From NCBI GenBank assembly GCA_025455735.1, contig JALOMA010000002.1, forward strand, positions 1 to 34,615: a stretch of 34,615 nt of DNA. Reading direction: 5' to 3'. This document shows positions 1-8,466 of this stretch, one piece after another. Source of the DNA: Candidatus Kapaibacterium sp. GTDB taxonomy: Bacteria; Bacteroidota; Ignavibacteria; Kapaibacteriales; Kapaibacteriaceae. The position numbers and the translations under genes were made by a program. Within the stretch, counting starts at the first letter, position 1; each line of letters begins with the position of its first letter. Below the pieces are notes generated by a model, which saw only the letters and a list, made by a program, of their open reading frames with translations, made no database searches and was not told where the DNA came from.

Positions 1-1160
1 GTGAGCTTACAAGGGCGCCAAAGGATGATGAGCCACTGTCGGCCTTGGCATTCAAAATTTTATCAGATCCATTTGTTGGACGTTTGACCTTTGTTCGCAT
101 CTATAGCGGGACATTGAAGGCAGGCGAGCAAATCTTCAACGTTACGAACGATAAGAAGGAGAGGGCAGGAAAACTGCTCAGGATGCGTGCCAACAAGCGG
201 GATGAAATCGACGAAGCGTATGCAGGAGACATTGTAGCAATCCCAGCGTTGCGTTTTACACGCACGGGAGACACATTGTGCGACGCCAAAGCTCCCATCC
301 TGCTTGAAAGAATATCGTTCGCCGACCCTGTCATCAATCAAAGCATTGAAGCGAAAACACTCGCAGACCAGGAAAAACTGGCGGAGTCCTTACTTCGGCT
401 CTCTGAAGAAGATCCGACGTTTCGATTCCATATCGATGCAGAGTCTGGTCAAACAATCATTTCTGGTGTAGGCGAACTGCATTTAGAGATTTTAGTTGAC
501 CGTCTCAAAAGGGAATTTAACGTTCCCGTCAAAGTGGGCAAACCACAGGTGGCATATCGTGAAACGATAACGTCACCATCGCGGCACGAAGGCTCCTTTA
601 TTCGCTCCGTAGGCACGAAAAGCCAGTTTGGCGTAGTGACTATTGAAGTGCGGCCCAATGTGTCGGGTAAAGGCAATGAGTTTCTCAACGAGTTGCCGCC
701 CGGAATTCTTCCGGAACAGTTCATACGAAGTGTCGAACAGGGTGCTTTGGAAGCACTCAAGGTTGGCCCCGTCGCAGGATACCCCATGATTGATATTGTG
801 GCGGTCCTGGTCGATGCGGCATACAACGAAGAAGACGCAACAGAGATGGCTTATGCCATCGCTTCTTCCATGGCCACCAAGGACGCAGTCCGAGGTGGGG
901 TGCCGGTAACAATGGAGCCGGTGTTTAAAGTGGAAGTAGTTACGCCCGAGGAGTACGTGGGAGAGGTCATTGCCGACCTCAGCTCACGGTACGGCAGGAT
1001 AGAAGGGATCGAATCCCGCGACATCCTGCAAGTTGTTACGGCGAATGTACCGCTGTCGCAGCTATTCGGCTACGTAACGCAGTTGCGTTCCCTAACGCAG
1101 GGACGTGGTTCATACACAATGGTGTTTAGCCATTACGAACCCGCCGTCGGCCGGCGTTAA
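1..1160 (+). CDS. fusA: Elongation factor G, 3' part (5' end outside window)
   Basis: Translocase GTPase that moves tRNA and mRNA after peptide bond formation. The reading frame is open from base 3, so the GTPase domain lies upstream; about 386 residues of domains II-V remain. Visible EF-G signatures are AFKILSDPFVG (domain II), GQTIISGVGELHLE (domain III), VGKPQVAYRETI, and the domain V string LTQGRGSYTMVFSHYE. The fragment is divergent. The usual GGRGQ(Y/F)G of domain IV reads VGTKSQFG (bases 609-632), and the tip loop that normally carries a His (YHEVDSSE) reads YNEEDATE, giving Asn at 825-827. It may therefore be a second EF-G-type paralogue rather than the only housekeeping EF-G. It ends at its own terminator, so it need not be co-transcribed with tuf. 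Confidence 0.93.
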   Translation, partial: ELTRAPKDDEPLSALAFKILSDPFVGRLTFVRIYSGTLKAGEQIFNVTNDKKERAGKLLRMRANKRDEIDEAYAGDIVAIPALRFTRTGDTLCDAKAPILLERISFADPVINQSIEAKTLADQEKLAESLLRLSEEDPTFRFHIDAESGQTIISGVGELHLEILVDRLKREFNVPVKVGKPQVAYRETITSPSRHEGSFIRSVGTKSQFGVVTIEVRPNVSGKGNEFLNELPPGILPEQFIRSVEQGALEALKVGPVAGYPMIDIVAVLVDAAYNEEDATEMAYAIASSMATKDAVRGGVPVTMEPVFKVEVVTPEEYVGEVIADLSSRYGRIEGIESRDILQVVTANVPLSQLFGYVTQLRSLTQGRGSYTMVFSHYEPAVGRR

Positions 1161-1192
1161 GAGAACAGTACCTGTGACGTAGCAGATGCTGC

Positions 1193-1245
1193 GGCCACCA
1201 ACAACGAAATTATTGTTCGTGAGTTGGTAGCCTAGCGTTTTTTTT
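1193..1245 (+). terminator. Intrinsic terminator after fusA
   Basis: Interrupted stem: GGC (1193-1195) and ACCAAC (1197-1202) pair with GTTGGT (1223-1228) and GCC (1230-1232), and ACGAA (1204-1208) pairs with TTCGT (1216-1220) above. A run of eight T follows at 1238-1245. It separates fusA from tuf. Confidence 0.7.
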
Positions 1246-1247
1246 GC

Positions 1248-1277
1248 TTGTCATATTGATTTTTTTCCGTATGTTTG
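1248..1277 (+). promoter_or_regulatory. Bacteroidota-type promoter for tuf
   Basis: TTG at 1248-1250, a 19-base spacer, then TATGTTTG at 1270-1277, a perfect match to the TAnnTTTG -7 element of Bacteroidota primary sigma factors. It lies just after the fusA terminator and 82 bases before the tuf start, so tuf probably has its own transcript starting near 1283. Confidence 0.55.
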
Positions 1278-1278
1278 T

Positions 1279-1307
1279 CGTCTACTCCAAAACGGTCGGA
1301 GTAGACG
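1279..1307 (+). other. Perfect inverted repeat in the tuf leader
   Basis: CGTCTACTCC (1279-1288) and GGAGTAGACG (1298-1307) form a 10-bp perfect stem with a 9-base loop. No T-run follows, so it is not a terminator. It overlaps the predicted transcription start, so it would be either a 5'-end hairpin or a DNA operator. Confidence 0.5.
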
Positions 1308-1359
1308 TAGCATCCCACCGCCCACAACAATCACCTCGTTCTCTGTAGGAGTTTGCACG

Positions 1360-2568
1360 ATGGCAAAAGAGAAATTCGAACGGAACAAGCCGCACGTAAA
1401 CGTCGGCACGATTGGTCACGTTGACCACGGCAAGACGACTCTGACGGCTGCCATCACGATGTCGCTCGCGGTCAAGGGTTTGGCCGAGAAGCGTTCGTTC
1501 GATTCAATCGATAATGCACCTGAAGAGCGTGCACGTGGTATCACGATTGCTACGGCTCACGTGGAATATGAGACGGCGAACCGTCACTATGCACACGTTG
1601 ACTGCCCTGGCCACGCTGACTACGTCAAGAACATGATCACGGGTGCCGCCCAGATGGACGGTGCAATTCTCGTGGTAGCAGCAACGGATGGTCCGATGCC
1701 ACAAACACGCGAGCACATCCTGCTTGCTCGTCAGGTTGGTGTGCCACGTATTGTTGTGTTCATGAACAAGGTTGATATCGCCGACCCTGAGTTGGTTGAC
1801 CTTGTAGAACTCGAAATCCGTGAGTTGTTGTCCAAGTATGAGTTCCCTGGAGACGACATTCCGATCGTCAAGGGATCGGCACTCAAGGCCCTTGAAGCAG
1901 CATCGGCAGCTGACACGACGGGTGACCACGCCGACCTTCAGTGCATCTTCGCACTCATGGACGCTGTTGACTCGTACGTTGAAACGCCAGTTCGTGATGT
2001 TGACAAGCCATTCTTGATGCCAGTTGAAGACGTATTCTCGATCACAGGTCGTGGTACGGTAGCAACGGGACGTATCGAGCGTGGTATCGTCAAGGTTAAC
2101 GAAGAAGTTGAAATCGTCGGTTTTGGTCTTAAGAAGAAGTCCACAGTTACGGGCATTGAAATGTTCCGTAAGCTTCTTGACGAAGGTCAAGCTGGTGACA
2201 ACGTTGGTCTTCTGCTTCGTGGTGTAGACAAGGAAGAAATCGAGCGTGGTATGGTTATTGCCAAGCCATCGTCGATCACGCCGCACCACAAGTTCAAGGC
2301 ACAGGCATACGTACTCTCGAAAGAAGAAGGTGGCCGTCACACGCCATTCTTTAACGGATACCGCCCACAGTTCTACTTCCGTACTACGGACGTAACGGGT
2401 GTCCTGAATCTTCCTTCTGGCGTTGAGATGATCATGCCTGGCGACAATATCGACAACTTGGAAGTTGAGCTCATCACACCGGTGGCCATGGAAGAAGGCT
2501 TGCGTTTCGCTATTCGCGAAGGCGGTCGTACAGTAGGCGCCGGCGTTGTAACGAGCATTGTTGAATAA
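1360..2568 (+). CDS. tuf: Elongation factor Tu
   Basis: GTPase that delivers aminoacyl-tRNA to the ribosomal A site. The protein has 402 residues, normal for the family. The GTPase motifs are intact: GHVDHGKT (19-26), RGITI (59-63), DCPGH (81-85, with the catalytic His85), NKVD (136-139) and SALK near 173. The two beta-barrel domains follow, for example [13 protein letters not shown] and the C-terminal [12 protein letters not shown]. The ATG is supported by AGGAG at 1347-1351. It is flanked by terminators on both sides and has its own promoter-like sequence, so it looks like a single-gene transcript placed between fusA and the S10 cluster. Confidence 0.98.
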   Translation: MAKEKFERNKPHVNVGTIGHVDHGKTTLTAAITMSLAVKGLAEKRSFDSIDNAPEERARGITIATAHVEYETANRHYAHVDCPGHADYVKNMITGAAQMDGAILVVAATDGPMPQTREHILLARQVGVPRIVVFMNKVDIADPELVDLVELEIRELLSKYEFPGDDIPIVKGSALKALEAASAADTTGDHADLQCIFALMDAVDSYVETPVRDVDKPFLMPVEDVFSITGRGTVATGRIERGIVKVNEEVEIVGFGLKKKSTVTGIEMFRKLLDEGQAGDNVGLLLRGVDKEEIERGMVIAKPSSITPHHKFKAQAYVLSKEEGGRHTPFFNGYRPQFYFRTTDVTGVLNLPSGVEMIMPGDNIDNLEVELITPVAMEEGLRFAIREGGRTVGAGVVTSIVE

Positions 2569-2590
2569 AAAGACACCTACGGACACAGGA

Positions 2591-2619
2591 AGAGGGAAGG
2601 TTCACCTTCCCTCTTTTTT
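2591..2619 (+). terminator. Strong intrinsic terminator after tuf
   Basis: AGAGGGAAGG (2591-2600), loop TTCA, CCTTCCCTCT (2605-2614): a perfect 10-bp stem running into six T (2614-2619). Only 38 bases separate it from rpsJ, with no clear promoter between. Confidence 0.9.
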
Positions 2620-2657
2620 GTCTCCGAACCAGTGAACGAAACCTGGAGAATAATCGA

Positions 2658-2966
2658 GTGGCCACGCAACGCATTCGCATCAAGCTACGCTCGTACGATC
2701 ACAATTTGATCGATCGCTCAGCGGAGCGCATTGTCCGGACCGTCAAGCAGACGGGCGCCGTGGTGTCGGGCCCTATTCCGCTGCCGACAGAGAAGTCCGT
2801 GTATACGGTGCTCCGTTCACCTCACGTCGACAAGAAGTCGCGTGAGCAATTCGAAGCACGTGTTCACAAGCGTCTAATCGACATCTTCAGCAGCACGCAG
2901 AAGACGATCGATGCGCTAATGCGCCTGGAGCTGCCAGCTGGCGTTGATGTCGAAGTGAAAGTCTAA
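2658..2966 (+). CDS. rpsJ: 30S ribosomal protein S10 (uS10)
   Basis: Head protein of the small subunit; in many bacteria it is also the antitermination partner NusE. 102 residues, the usual length. Typical segments are [10 protein letters not shown] at the start and [21 protein letters not shown] in the middle. The start is GTG, with GGAG at 2645-2648 nine bases upstream, and begins [10 protein letters not shown], which fits the family. It is the first gene of the S10 cluster; rplC follows after 14 bases. No promoter is evident in the short gap behind the tuf terminator, so its transcription may depend on readthrough or a promoter inside tuf. Confidence 0.97.
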   Translation: MATQRIRIKLRSYDHNLIDRSAERIVRTVKQTGAVVSGPIPLPTEKSVYTVLRSPHVDKKSREQFEARVHKRLIDIFSSTQKTIDALMRLELPAGVDVEVKV

Positions 2967-2980
2967 ACAGGATCGAAGCC

Positions 2981-3601
2981 ATGAGTGCAATTCTAGGACG
3001 GAAGCTCGGAATGACGAGCATCTTCACGGAAGACGGCAATTTTGTGCCAGTCACCGTGATTGAAGCTGGCCCGTGCCCCGTTGTACATGTAAAGACGAAA
3101 GAATCAGACGGCTACGATGCCGTTCAAATCGGCTTTGAAGAGATTGCCGAACGCAAGGCCAACCGCCCACGGTTAGGTCACTTCGTGAAGGCAAATCTGG
3201 CACCGATGCGTCATTTGAAAGAATTCCGGCAGTTGGCAAACAAGGTGTTCCTTGGTGATGTGCTTACCGTTGAGAACTTCTCGATTGGCGATAAAATCAA
3301 GGTGTCCTCTACAAGCAAGGGTAAAGGCTTTCAGGGCGTTGTACGCCGGCACCACTTCGGTGGTGTGGGTATGACAACGCACGGTCAAAGCGACCGTCCT
3401 CGAGCCCCTGGTTCGATTGGTTCGTCTTCGTATCCATCACGCGTGTTCAAGGGCATGCGGATGGCGGGTCGAATGGGTGGTACGCGCATTACGGTGCGCA
3501 ATATTGAGGTTATCCGCATTATGCCGGAACAAAACCTCTTGATGGTTCGAGGCAGCGTGCCTGGCGCCATCAACGCACTGGTTGAAATTGTCAAGCTGTA
3601 A
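2981..3601 (+). CDS. rplC: 50S ribosomal protein L3 (uL3)
   Basis: Early-assembly 23S rRNA-binding protein whose long loop reaches toward the peptidyl transferase centre. 206 residues, the normal bacterial length. It opens with ILGRKLGMTSIF and carries the loop string HGQSDRPRAPGSIGSSSYPS with KGMRMAGRMGG, including the Gln that is methylated in some bacteria (HGQS). AGGA at 2969-2972 lies eight bases before the ATG. rplD follows after 11 bases. Confidence 0.97.
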   Translation: MSAILGRKLGMTSIFTEDGNFVPVTVIEAGPCPVVHVKTKESDGYDAVQIGFEEIAERKANRPRLGHFVKANLAPMRHLKEFRQLANKVFLGDVLTVENFSIGDKIKVSSTSKGKGFQGVVRRHHFGGVGMTTHGQSDRPRAPGSIGSSSYPSRVFKGMRMAGRMGGTRITVRNIEVIRIMPEQNLLMVRGSVPGAINALVEIVKL

Positions 3602-3612
3602 AAGAAACGATC

Positions 3613-4242
3613 ATGACCGTAGAAGTCATCACTAAAGACGGCGCCAAGGCGGGTTCGGTAGAACTCCCTGAGAGCGTGTTCGGCATCGAGCCGAACGAAC
3701 ATGCCATGTATTTGGCAGTTCGCGCCTACCTGGCACACCGTCGTCAGGGCACGGCCAAGACTAAGACGCGTACGGAAGTACGTGGTGGCGGCAAGAAGCC
3801 ATTCAAACAAAAGGGAACGGGCGGGGCACGTCGTGGCTCGAATCGCTCTCCATTGTTGCCTGGTGGTGGTACCATTCATGGACCTGTGCCGCACTTGTAC
3901 CGTGTAGAACTGCCTGTGAAGGTTCGCCGGCTTGCTCGGAAGTCAGCACTGTCGCTTCGTGCTCGCGAGAACAACGTTCATGTTGTTGATGACTTCAGCA
4001 TGAGCGCACCCAAGACGCGTGATTTTGTGGCAATGCTGAAGAACTTGTCCTTGGATGGACGGAAGGTTCTTGTTCTGCTGCCCAAGGCGGACGACAACGT
4101 TGTACGCTCCGCGCGGAACATCCCTGGAGTGACGACGTTTCCGGCAGATAAGATATCGACATACGATGTCTTGAATCACGGCAAACTTCTTGTTTTCAAG
4201 AGCGCTTTGCAGACGCTCGAACAATCGTTTGGCAGCAACTAA
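3613..4242 (+). CDS. rplD: 50S ribosomal protein L4 (uL4)
   Basis: 23S rRNA-binding protein whose extended loop lines the peptide exit tunnel; in gammaproteobacteria it also regulates the S10 operon. 209 residues. The tunnel loop is clear: KTRTEVRGGGKKPFKQKGTG followed by GARRGS, then GGGTIHGPVPH. The C-terminal globular half ends in LVFKSALQTLEQSFG. Twelve bases separate it from rplW. The family is certain, but no L4-binding leader can be recognised upstream of rpsJ. Confidence 0.97.
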   Translation: MTVEVITKDGAKAGSVELPESVFGIEPNEHAMYLAVRAYLAHRRQGTAKTKTRTEVRGGGKKPFKQKGTGGARRGSNRSPLLPGGGTIHGPVPHLYRVELPVKVRRLARKSALSLRARENNVHVVDDFSMSAPKTRDFVAMLKNLSLDGRKVLVLLPKADDNVVRSARNIPGVTTFPADKISTYDVLNHGKLLVFKSALQTLEQSFGSN

Positions 4243-4254
4243 GGAACGGATCCA

Positions 4255-4560
4255 ATGATCACCGTACTCAGAAAACCCGTGATCACGGAGAAGGCAACGA
4301 AGGTCGGTCATGCCGGTCAATACGTCTTCGAAGTGGATCCAACCTCAAACAAGCTTCAAATCAAGGCCGCCATCAAGCAGATGTTCGACGTGGACGTCGC
4401 CGAGGTGCGTACGGTACGCGTCAAGGGCAAGGTCAAGTCCCGCTTTACAAAGCGTGGTTTGATGCGTGGCAAAACGAATCTCCGTAAGAAAGCATATGTA
4501 ACGCTGGTCGCTGGCCAGACGATTGACATCGTCGCCGGTGAAGGCGGAACGGAGGAATAA
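4255..4560 (+). CDS. rplW: 50S ribosomal protein L23 (uL23)
   Basis: Protein at the exit of the peptide tunnel, and the docking point for trigger factor and SRP. 101 residues. Family features are [14 protein letters not shown] at the start, [18 protein letters not shown], then [15 protein letters not shown] and a basic C-terminal segment, [19 protein letters not shown]. An acidic tail (GEGGTEE) closes the protein. The gap to rplB is four bases, and the rplB Shine-Dalgarno GGAGG lies inside the end of this gene. Confidence 0.96.
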   Translation: MITVLRKPVITEKATKVGHAGQYVFEVDPTSNKLQIKAAIKQMFDVDVAEVRTVRVKGKVKSRFTKRGLMRGKTNLRKKAYVTLVAGQTIDIVAGEGGTEE

Positions 4561-4564
4561 CAGC

Positions 4565-5398
4565 ATGAGCATTCGTACCCTTAAGCCGATTACCCCTGGA
4601 ACACGCTTTTACTCCGTTGCAACCTTCGACGAAGTAACGGCCAGCCGTCCAGAGAAGAGTCTTCTGGAGCCAATCAAAAAGAGCGGCGGACGAAACAATA
4701 CTGGTCGTATCACATCGCGTCACCGTGGTGGCGGACACAAGAGGATGTACCGTGTTATCGACTTCAAGCGCAACAAGCTTGACGTTCCAGCGCAGGTATT
4801 GACTATTGAATATGACCCCAACCGTACATGCCGTATTGCCTTGGTGCAGTATGCAGACGGCGAAAAGCGATACATCCTTGCCCCTCACAAGTTGAAGGTG
4901 GGAGACACGATTGTTTCTAGCGAAAAGGCGGAACTCCGTGACGGTAATACGATGCCTTTGCGCAAGATTCCTGTCGGTCTCTTTGTACACAACATCGAAT
5001 TGAAGCCAGGTAAGGGTGGCCAAATGGCTCGCGCTGCAGGTACTAGTGCGCAGCTCGTTGGCATGGATAATGGAATGGCTCAGCTTAAGCTGCCTTCTGG
5101 TGAGATCCGCATGGTGCCAGGCGATTGTAAGGCTACTCTCGGTACCCTCAGCAATCCGCAGCATGAGAACATTCAGTATGGCAAGGCTGGACGCATGCGT
5201 TGGTTTGGCATCCGTCCTCAAACCCGCGGTATGGCCATGAACCCAATTGACCACCCCAACGGTGGTGGTGAAGGTCGTTCGAAGTCGGGTGGTGGGCGTC
5301 AGCACTTGCGCTCGCCATGGGGTCAACTGGCTAAGGGCCTCAAAACTCGCAAGAAGAAGAAGGCTTCGTCGGATCTCATCATTCGTCGTCGCAAATAA
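4565..5398 (+). CDS. rplB: 50S ribosomal protein L2 (uL2)
   Basis: Large primary 23S rRNA-binding protein needed for subunit association and peptidyl transferase assembly. The chosen ATG gives 277 residues beginning [16 protein letters not shown] and has GGAGG at 4550-4554. A start 14 codons upstream would run into rplW and add residues not typical of L2. Signatures are [17 protein letters not shown] and [19 protein letters not shown]. The functionally important DHP His is kept, while the next His of DHPHGGG found in many bacteria is Asn here. The C-terminus is a basic [11 protein letters not shown] tail. Confidence 0.97.
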   Translation: MSIRTLKPITPGTRFYSVATFDEVTASRPEKSLLEPIKKSGGRNNTGRITSRHRGGGHKRMYRVIDFKRNKLDVPAQVLTIEYDPNRTCRIALVQYADGEKRYILAPHKLKVGDTIVSSEKAELRDGNTMPLRKIPVGLFVHNIELKPGKGGQMARAAGTSAQLVGMDNGMAQLKLPSGEIRMVPGDCKATLGTLSNPQHENIQYGKAGRMRWFGIRPQTRGMAMNPIDHPNGGGEGRSKSGGGRQHLRSPWGQLAKGLKTRKKKKASSDLIIRRRK

Positions 5399-5433
5399 TC
5401 TCACGAAGTCAGGAACACGAAGGAAATCGCTCA

Positions 5434-5721
5434 ATGCCACGTTCACTCAAAAAAGAACCCTTCATCTCCTACAAGTTGATGAAGAAGGTCGAAGTGATGA
5501 ACGCTTCGAACAAGAAGACGGTGATCAAGACATGGTCACGTTCTTCGACCATCGCTCCGTACTTCGTTGGTCATACGTTTGCGGTACACAACGGCAACAA
5601 GTTCATTCCTGTCTATGTGACGGAGAACATGGTTGGTCACAAGCTGGGTGAATTTGCGCCTACGCGGACATACCGTGGCCATGCTGGCAACCGCAAGGAT
5701 CTCAAATCGGGCAAGAAATAA
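5434..5721 (+). CDS. rpsS: 30S ribosomal protein S19 (uS19)
   Basis: Head protein that pairs with S13 and contacts the A-site finger at the subunit interface. 95 residues, close to the usual 92. It begins [19 protein letters not shown] and has the conserved core [20 protein letters not shown], then [20 protein letters not shown] and the basic end KKDLKSGKK-like (actual: [10 protein letters not shown]). AAGGA lies about eight bases upstream of the ATG. Gaps are 35 bases from rplB and 14 to rplV. Confidence 0.97.
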   Translation: MPRSLKKEPFISYKLMKKVEVMNASNKKTVIKTWSRSSTIAPYFVGHTFAVHNGNKFIPVYVTENMVGHKLGEFAPTRTYRGHAGNRKDLKSGKK

Positions 5722-5735
5722 CACGGACGTGAACG

Positions 5736-6074
5736 ATGGAAGCACGCGCAGTAAAACGGTATAACAGGTCGTCACCACGCAAGATGCGGTTGGTTGTCGA
5801 TCTCATTCGCGGCAAGTCTGCTGCTCAAGCTCTGAACTTGTTGCGATTTAGCGACAAGATGGCAGCAGCAGCAGCTGAGCTAACGCTGAAATCGGCCATC
5901 AGCAATCTCCAGAACAAGGATGCGGGAGTAGATCCCGAAAGCATCTATGTCAAGGAGTGTTTTGTTGATGGCGGTCCAACGCTCAAGAGGATATCGCCAG
6001 CTCCGATGGGCAGAGCATATCGCATCCGCAAGCGTTCGCACCACCTCACAATTGTTGTCTCGGTGAAACAGTAA
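5736..6074 (+). CDS. rplV: 50S ribosomal protein L22 (uL22)
   Basis: Protein that contacts all 23S domains; its beta-hairpin narrows the exit tunnel and is a known site of macrolide resistance. 112 residues. Recognised by YNRSSPRKMRLVVDLIRGK, the helix NLLRFSDKMAAAAAELTLKS, and the hairpin tip LKRISPAPMGRAYRIRKRS. The end (HHLTIVVSVK) is standard. The gene is packed 14 bases after rpsS and 16 before rpsC. Confidence 0.97.
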   Translation: MEARAVKRYNRSSPRKMRLVVDLIRGKSAAQALNLLRFSDKMAAAAAELTLKSAISNLQNKDAGVDPESIYVKECFVDGGPTLKRISPAPMGRAYRIRKRSHHLTIVVSVKQ

Positions 6075-6090
6075 CAGCAGGAGCCTATCC

Positions 6091-6735
6091 TTGGGTCAGA
6101 AAACGAATCCGATCGGTCTACGTTTAGGTATCATCCGCCAGTGGGAAGCAAACTGGTTCGATGAGCGAAACGTTGCAGACAAGTTGCAAGAGGACCTCAT
6201 GGTACGCAACTACATCAAGAGCCGTCTGAAGAAGGCTGGTGTGGCGCGTGTCATTGTCGAGAGAACAGCGAAGCAACTCCGTATTACGATCAACACGTCC
6301 AGGCCAGGTGTCATCATCGGTCGTTCTGGTAAGGATATTTCCCAGCTGGAAGAAGAGCTACGGAAGCTTACAAAGAAGGAAGTGAAGATTCTCATCAGCG
6401 AGATCAAACGTCCTGAACTCGACGCACAGTTGGTTGCTGATAACATTGCAGCGCAGCTTGAGGGACGGATATCGTTCCGCCGTGCAATGAAGAACGCAGT
6501 AAGCAGCACGATGCGTGTAGGCGCCGAAGGCGTGCGTGTTATGTGTTCAGGCCGCCTTGGTGGTGCTGACATGAGTCGAACTGAACAATACAAAGAAGGT
6601 CGCGTGCCGTTGCACACGCTTCGCGCGGACATTGATTATGCGCAAGGTCGTGCAGAAACTGTGTACGGGTCCATCGGTATCAAGGTCTGGATTTGCCGTG
6701 GCGAAGTTATCGGCAAACAGGCAACCAAAGATTGA
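6091..6735 (+). CDS. rpsC: 30S ribosomal protein S3 (uS3), TTG start
   Basis: Head protein at the mRNA entry channel with helicase activity. 214 residues. The TTG at 6091 gives the near-universal start MGQKTNPIGLRLGIIR and has AGGAG just upstream, so it is preferred over any later ATG. The KH domain shows IGRSGKDISQLEEELRKL around residues 76-94, with the GxxG-type loop. The C-terminal domain has VMCSGRLGGADMSRTE and PLHTLRADIDYAQ. It ends shortly after the core, without the long tail of some phyla. Confidence 0.96.
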   Translation: MGQKTNPIGLRLGIIRQWEANWFDERNVADKLQEDLMVRNYIKSRLKKAGVARVIVERTAKQLRITINTSRPGVIIGRSGKDISQLEEELRKLTKKEVKILISEIKRPELDAQLVADNIAAQLEGRISFRRAMKNAVSSTMRVGAEGVRVMCSGRLGGADMSRTEQYKEGRVPLHTLRADIDYAQGRAETVYGSIGIKVWICRGEVIGKQATKD

Positions 6736-6762
6736 GCACAAGTAGCTAACGGATAGATTCCC

Positions 6763-7185
6763 ATGCTTATCCCTAAAAGAGTAAAACACCGGAAGACGCA
6801 GCGCGGCCGCATTCGTGGCAAGGCGGAGCGTGGTTCACAGGTCGCATTCGGATCGTTTGGTCTCAAGGCGCTGGAATCAGCGTGGATTACCAATCGTCAA
6901 ATCGAATCGGCACGTATTGCCATCAACCGTTATCTACGCCGTGACGGTAAGGTCTGGATTCGCATTTTCCCCGACAAACCAGTCACCAAGAAGCCAGCCG
7001 AAGTTCGAATGGGTTCAGGTAAAGGTAACCCGGAGTTCTGGGTAGCGCCAATTCGACCTGGACGGATTCTGTTCGAAATCGACGGTGTAACGCGTGAGCG
7101 TGCCGAGGAAGCCGTACGACTTGCATCGCACAAGTTGCCGATCAAGTGCAAGTTTGTTCAACGTGTTGATCTCGTGGAGGGTTAA
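6763..7185 (+). CDS. rplP: 50S ribosomal protein L16 (uL16)
   Basis: Late-assembly protein near the A-site tRNA elbow and 5S rRNA. 140 residues, the standard size. Signature stretches are [46 protein letters not shown] and [19 protein letters not shown], which includes the Arg that some bacteria hydroxylate (RMGSGKG). Five bases separate it from rpmC, so the two are probably translationally coupled. Confidence 0.97.
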   Translation: MLIPKRVKHRKTQRGRIRGKAERGSQVAFGSFGLKALESAWITNRQIESARIAINRYLRRDGKVWIRIFPDKPVTKKPAEVRMGSGKGNPEFWVAPIRPGRILFEIDGVTRERAEEAVRLASHKLPIKCKFVQRVDLVEG

Positions 7186-7190
7186 GCGAC

Positions 7191-7397
7191 ATGAAAGCAG
7201 TACAAGCAGAGATCTACCGGGACATGCCGCTTGACGAATTGCGTAGAACGATTGTAGAAACAGAAGAAACGCTTACGCGCAACAGGTTTCAACTTTCGTT
7301 AGGCCAACTTCAGAGTTCGGCAACGATCAAGACCATGCGGAAGAACATCGCCCGGATGAAGACGGTTCTTCGCCAGCGTGAACTGTCCGGTAACTGA
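7191..7397 (+). CDS. rpmC: 50S ribosomal protein L29 (uL29)
   Basis: Small two-helix protein beside L23 at the tunnel exit, contributing to the trigger factor and SRP site. 68 residues. The family pattern is [17 protein letters not shown], a middle [17 protein letters not shown], and [13 protein letters not shown] at the end. The order rplP-rpmC-rpsQ is the usual one. The ATG sits five bases after rplP, and GGAGG at the end of rplP serves as its Shine-Dalgarno. Confidence 0.95.
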   Translation: MKAVQAEIYRDMPLDELRRTIVETEETLTRNRFQLSLGQLQSSATIKTMRKNIARMKTVLRQRELSGN

Positions 7398-7414
7398 GAA
7401 GGAAAGGTGATATC

Positions 7415-7684
7415 ATGGCAGACACGACAACAACAACGACTGGCAAGAAGGTTCGTACGGGTAAGGTTGTGAGCAACAAGGCAGACAAAACGATCGTGGT
7501 AGCGATCGAACGTCAGGTGGCTCATCCTCTGTACAAGAAGTACTTCAAGCGTACAAAGAAGGTAATGGCTCATGACGAAACGAATCAGTGTCAGATTGGT
7601 GACACGGTTCGTGTGATTGAGTCACGTCCCCTCAGTGCACGGAAGCGCTGGGCGCTTGTCGAGATCATCGAACGCGCGCAATAA
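7415..7684 (+). CDS. rpsQ: 30S ribosomal protein S17 (uS17)
   Basis: Primary 16S rRNA-binding protein of OB fold. 89 residues. Recognised by [39 protein letters not shown] and [19 protein letters not shown]. The N-terminus carries a short run of Thr (TTTTTTG-like, residues 4-9) not found in the core family. GAAAGG lies upstream of the ATG. Twelve bases lead to rplN. Confidence 0.97.
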   Translation: MADTTTTTTGKKVRTGKVVSNKADKTIVVAIERQVAHPLYKKYFKRTKKVMAHDETNQCQIGDTVRVIESRPLSARKRWALVEIIERAQ

Positions 7685-7696
7685 GGAAGAACGGTC

Positions 7697-8065
7697 ATGG
7701 TACAAGAAGAATCAAATCTCGTAGTCGCCGATAATTCTGGCGCGCGCCGCTTACGCTGTATTCGCGTACTTGGTGGACACGGCAAGCGGTATGCCAATGT
7801 TGGTGACATTATCGTTTGTTCTGTCAAGGCTGCACTGCCTGCAGGAACGGTGAAAAAGGGCGAAGTCTGTAAAGCCGTTGTTGTTCGTACGAAGAAAGAA
7901 ATCCGCCGTCGGGATGGCTCGTACATACGATTCGACGAAAATGCAGCCGTCATTATCAATAACAACAATGATCCGCGTGGTACGCGCATTTTCGGGCCAG
8001 TGGCCCGCGAACTCCGTGAGCGCGGTTTCATGAAGATCATTTCTCTAGCACCAGAAGTGCTGTAA
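7697..8065 (+). CDS. rplN: 50S ribosomal protein L14 (uL14)
   Basis: Conserved beta-barrel protein at the subunit interface, contacting 16S helix 14 and the target of the silencing factor RsfS in many bacteria. 122 residues, exactly the usual length. Signatures are [19 protein letters not shown] near the start, [37 protein letters not shown] and the end [21 protein letters not shown] precedes the ATG. Confidence 0.98.
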   Translation: MVQEESNLVVADNSGARRLRCIRVLGGHGKRYANVGDIIVCSVKAALPAGTVKKGEVCKAVVVRTKKEIRRRDGSYIRFDENAAVIINNNNDPRGTRIFGPVARELRERGFMKIISLAPEVL

Positions 8066-8076
8066 GGGATAGCGAC

Positions 8077-8445
8077 ATGAAACTCAAGATCAAAAAGAAT
8101 GACCGTGTGATGGTCATCGCTGGCAAGGGAAGCGGCTACCGGAAGTCTGGCGAAGCCACAAACAAGGATCGCAAGCCCCTCATTGGCCGTGTTCTGGAAG
8201 TATATCCAGAGCGTCAAATGGTTCTCGTTGAAGGCGTCAACATGCGCACCAAGGCAGTGCGTCCTTCGCAAGAGAATCCCAATGGCGGTCTCATCAAGCA
8301 GGCTGCGCCGATTCACGTCAGCAACGTTATGCTTGTCGATGACAACGGAAACCCAACGCGTGTCTCGATCAAGGTTGAGATTGGCGAAAACGGCAAGCGA
8401 AAAGTAACGCGTATTGCCAAGACCACGAAGAAAGCACTCGACTAA
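8077..8445 (+). CDS. rplX: 50S ribosomal protein L24 (uL24) with insertion in the KOW loop
   Basis: Assembly-initiator protein near the tunnel exit. 122 residues, about 15-20 longer than common L24. The KOW motif starts KKNDRVMVIAGKGSG, but a stretch YRKSGEATNKDRKPLI separates it from IGRVLEVYPERQMVLVEG, where most L24 proteins have only a few residues. The rest is typical: NMRTKAVRPSQENPNGGLI and APIHVSNVMLVD. The basic end is GKRKVTRIAKTTKKALD. The insertion is in frame with no codon break, so it is probably real and lineage-specific. Confidence 0.96.
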   Translation: MKLKIKKNDRVMVIAGKGSGYRKSGEATNKDRKPLIGRVLEVYPERQMVLVEGVNMRTKAVRPSQENPNGGLIKQAAPIHVSNVMLVDDNGNPTRVSIKVEIGENGKRKVTRIAKTTKKALD

Positions 8446-8466
8446 GCCCCCGAAGGATATCGAATC

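Noticed and set aside
1504-2586. 360-codon open frame on the - strand across tuf
   Set aside because: It is antisense to EF-Tu; the codon use of a strongly biased gene keeps the opposite frame free of stops. The translation is rich in Cys, His and Arg with no family resemblance.
4445-5446. 333-codon - strand frame over rplB
   Set aside because: It lies wholly opposite a certain ribosomal gene, has no homology and no promoter or ribosome site.
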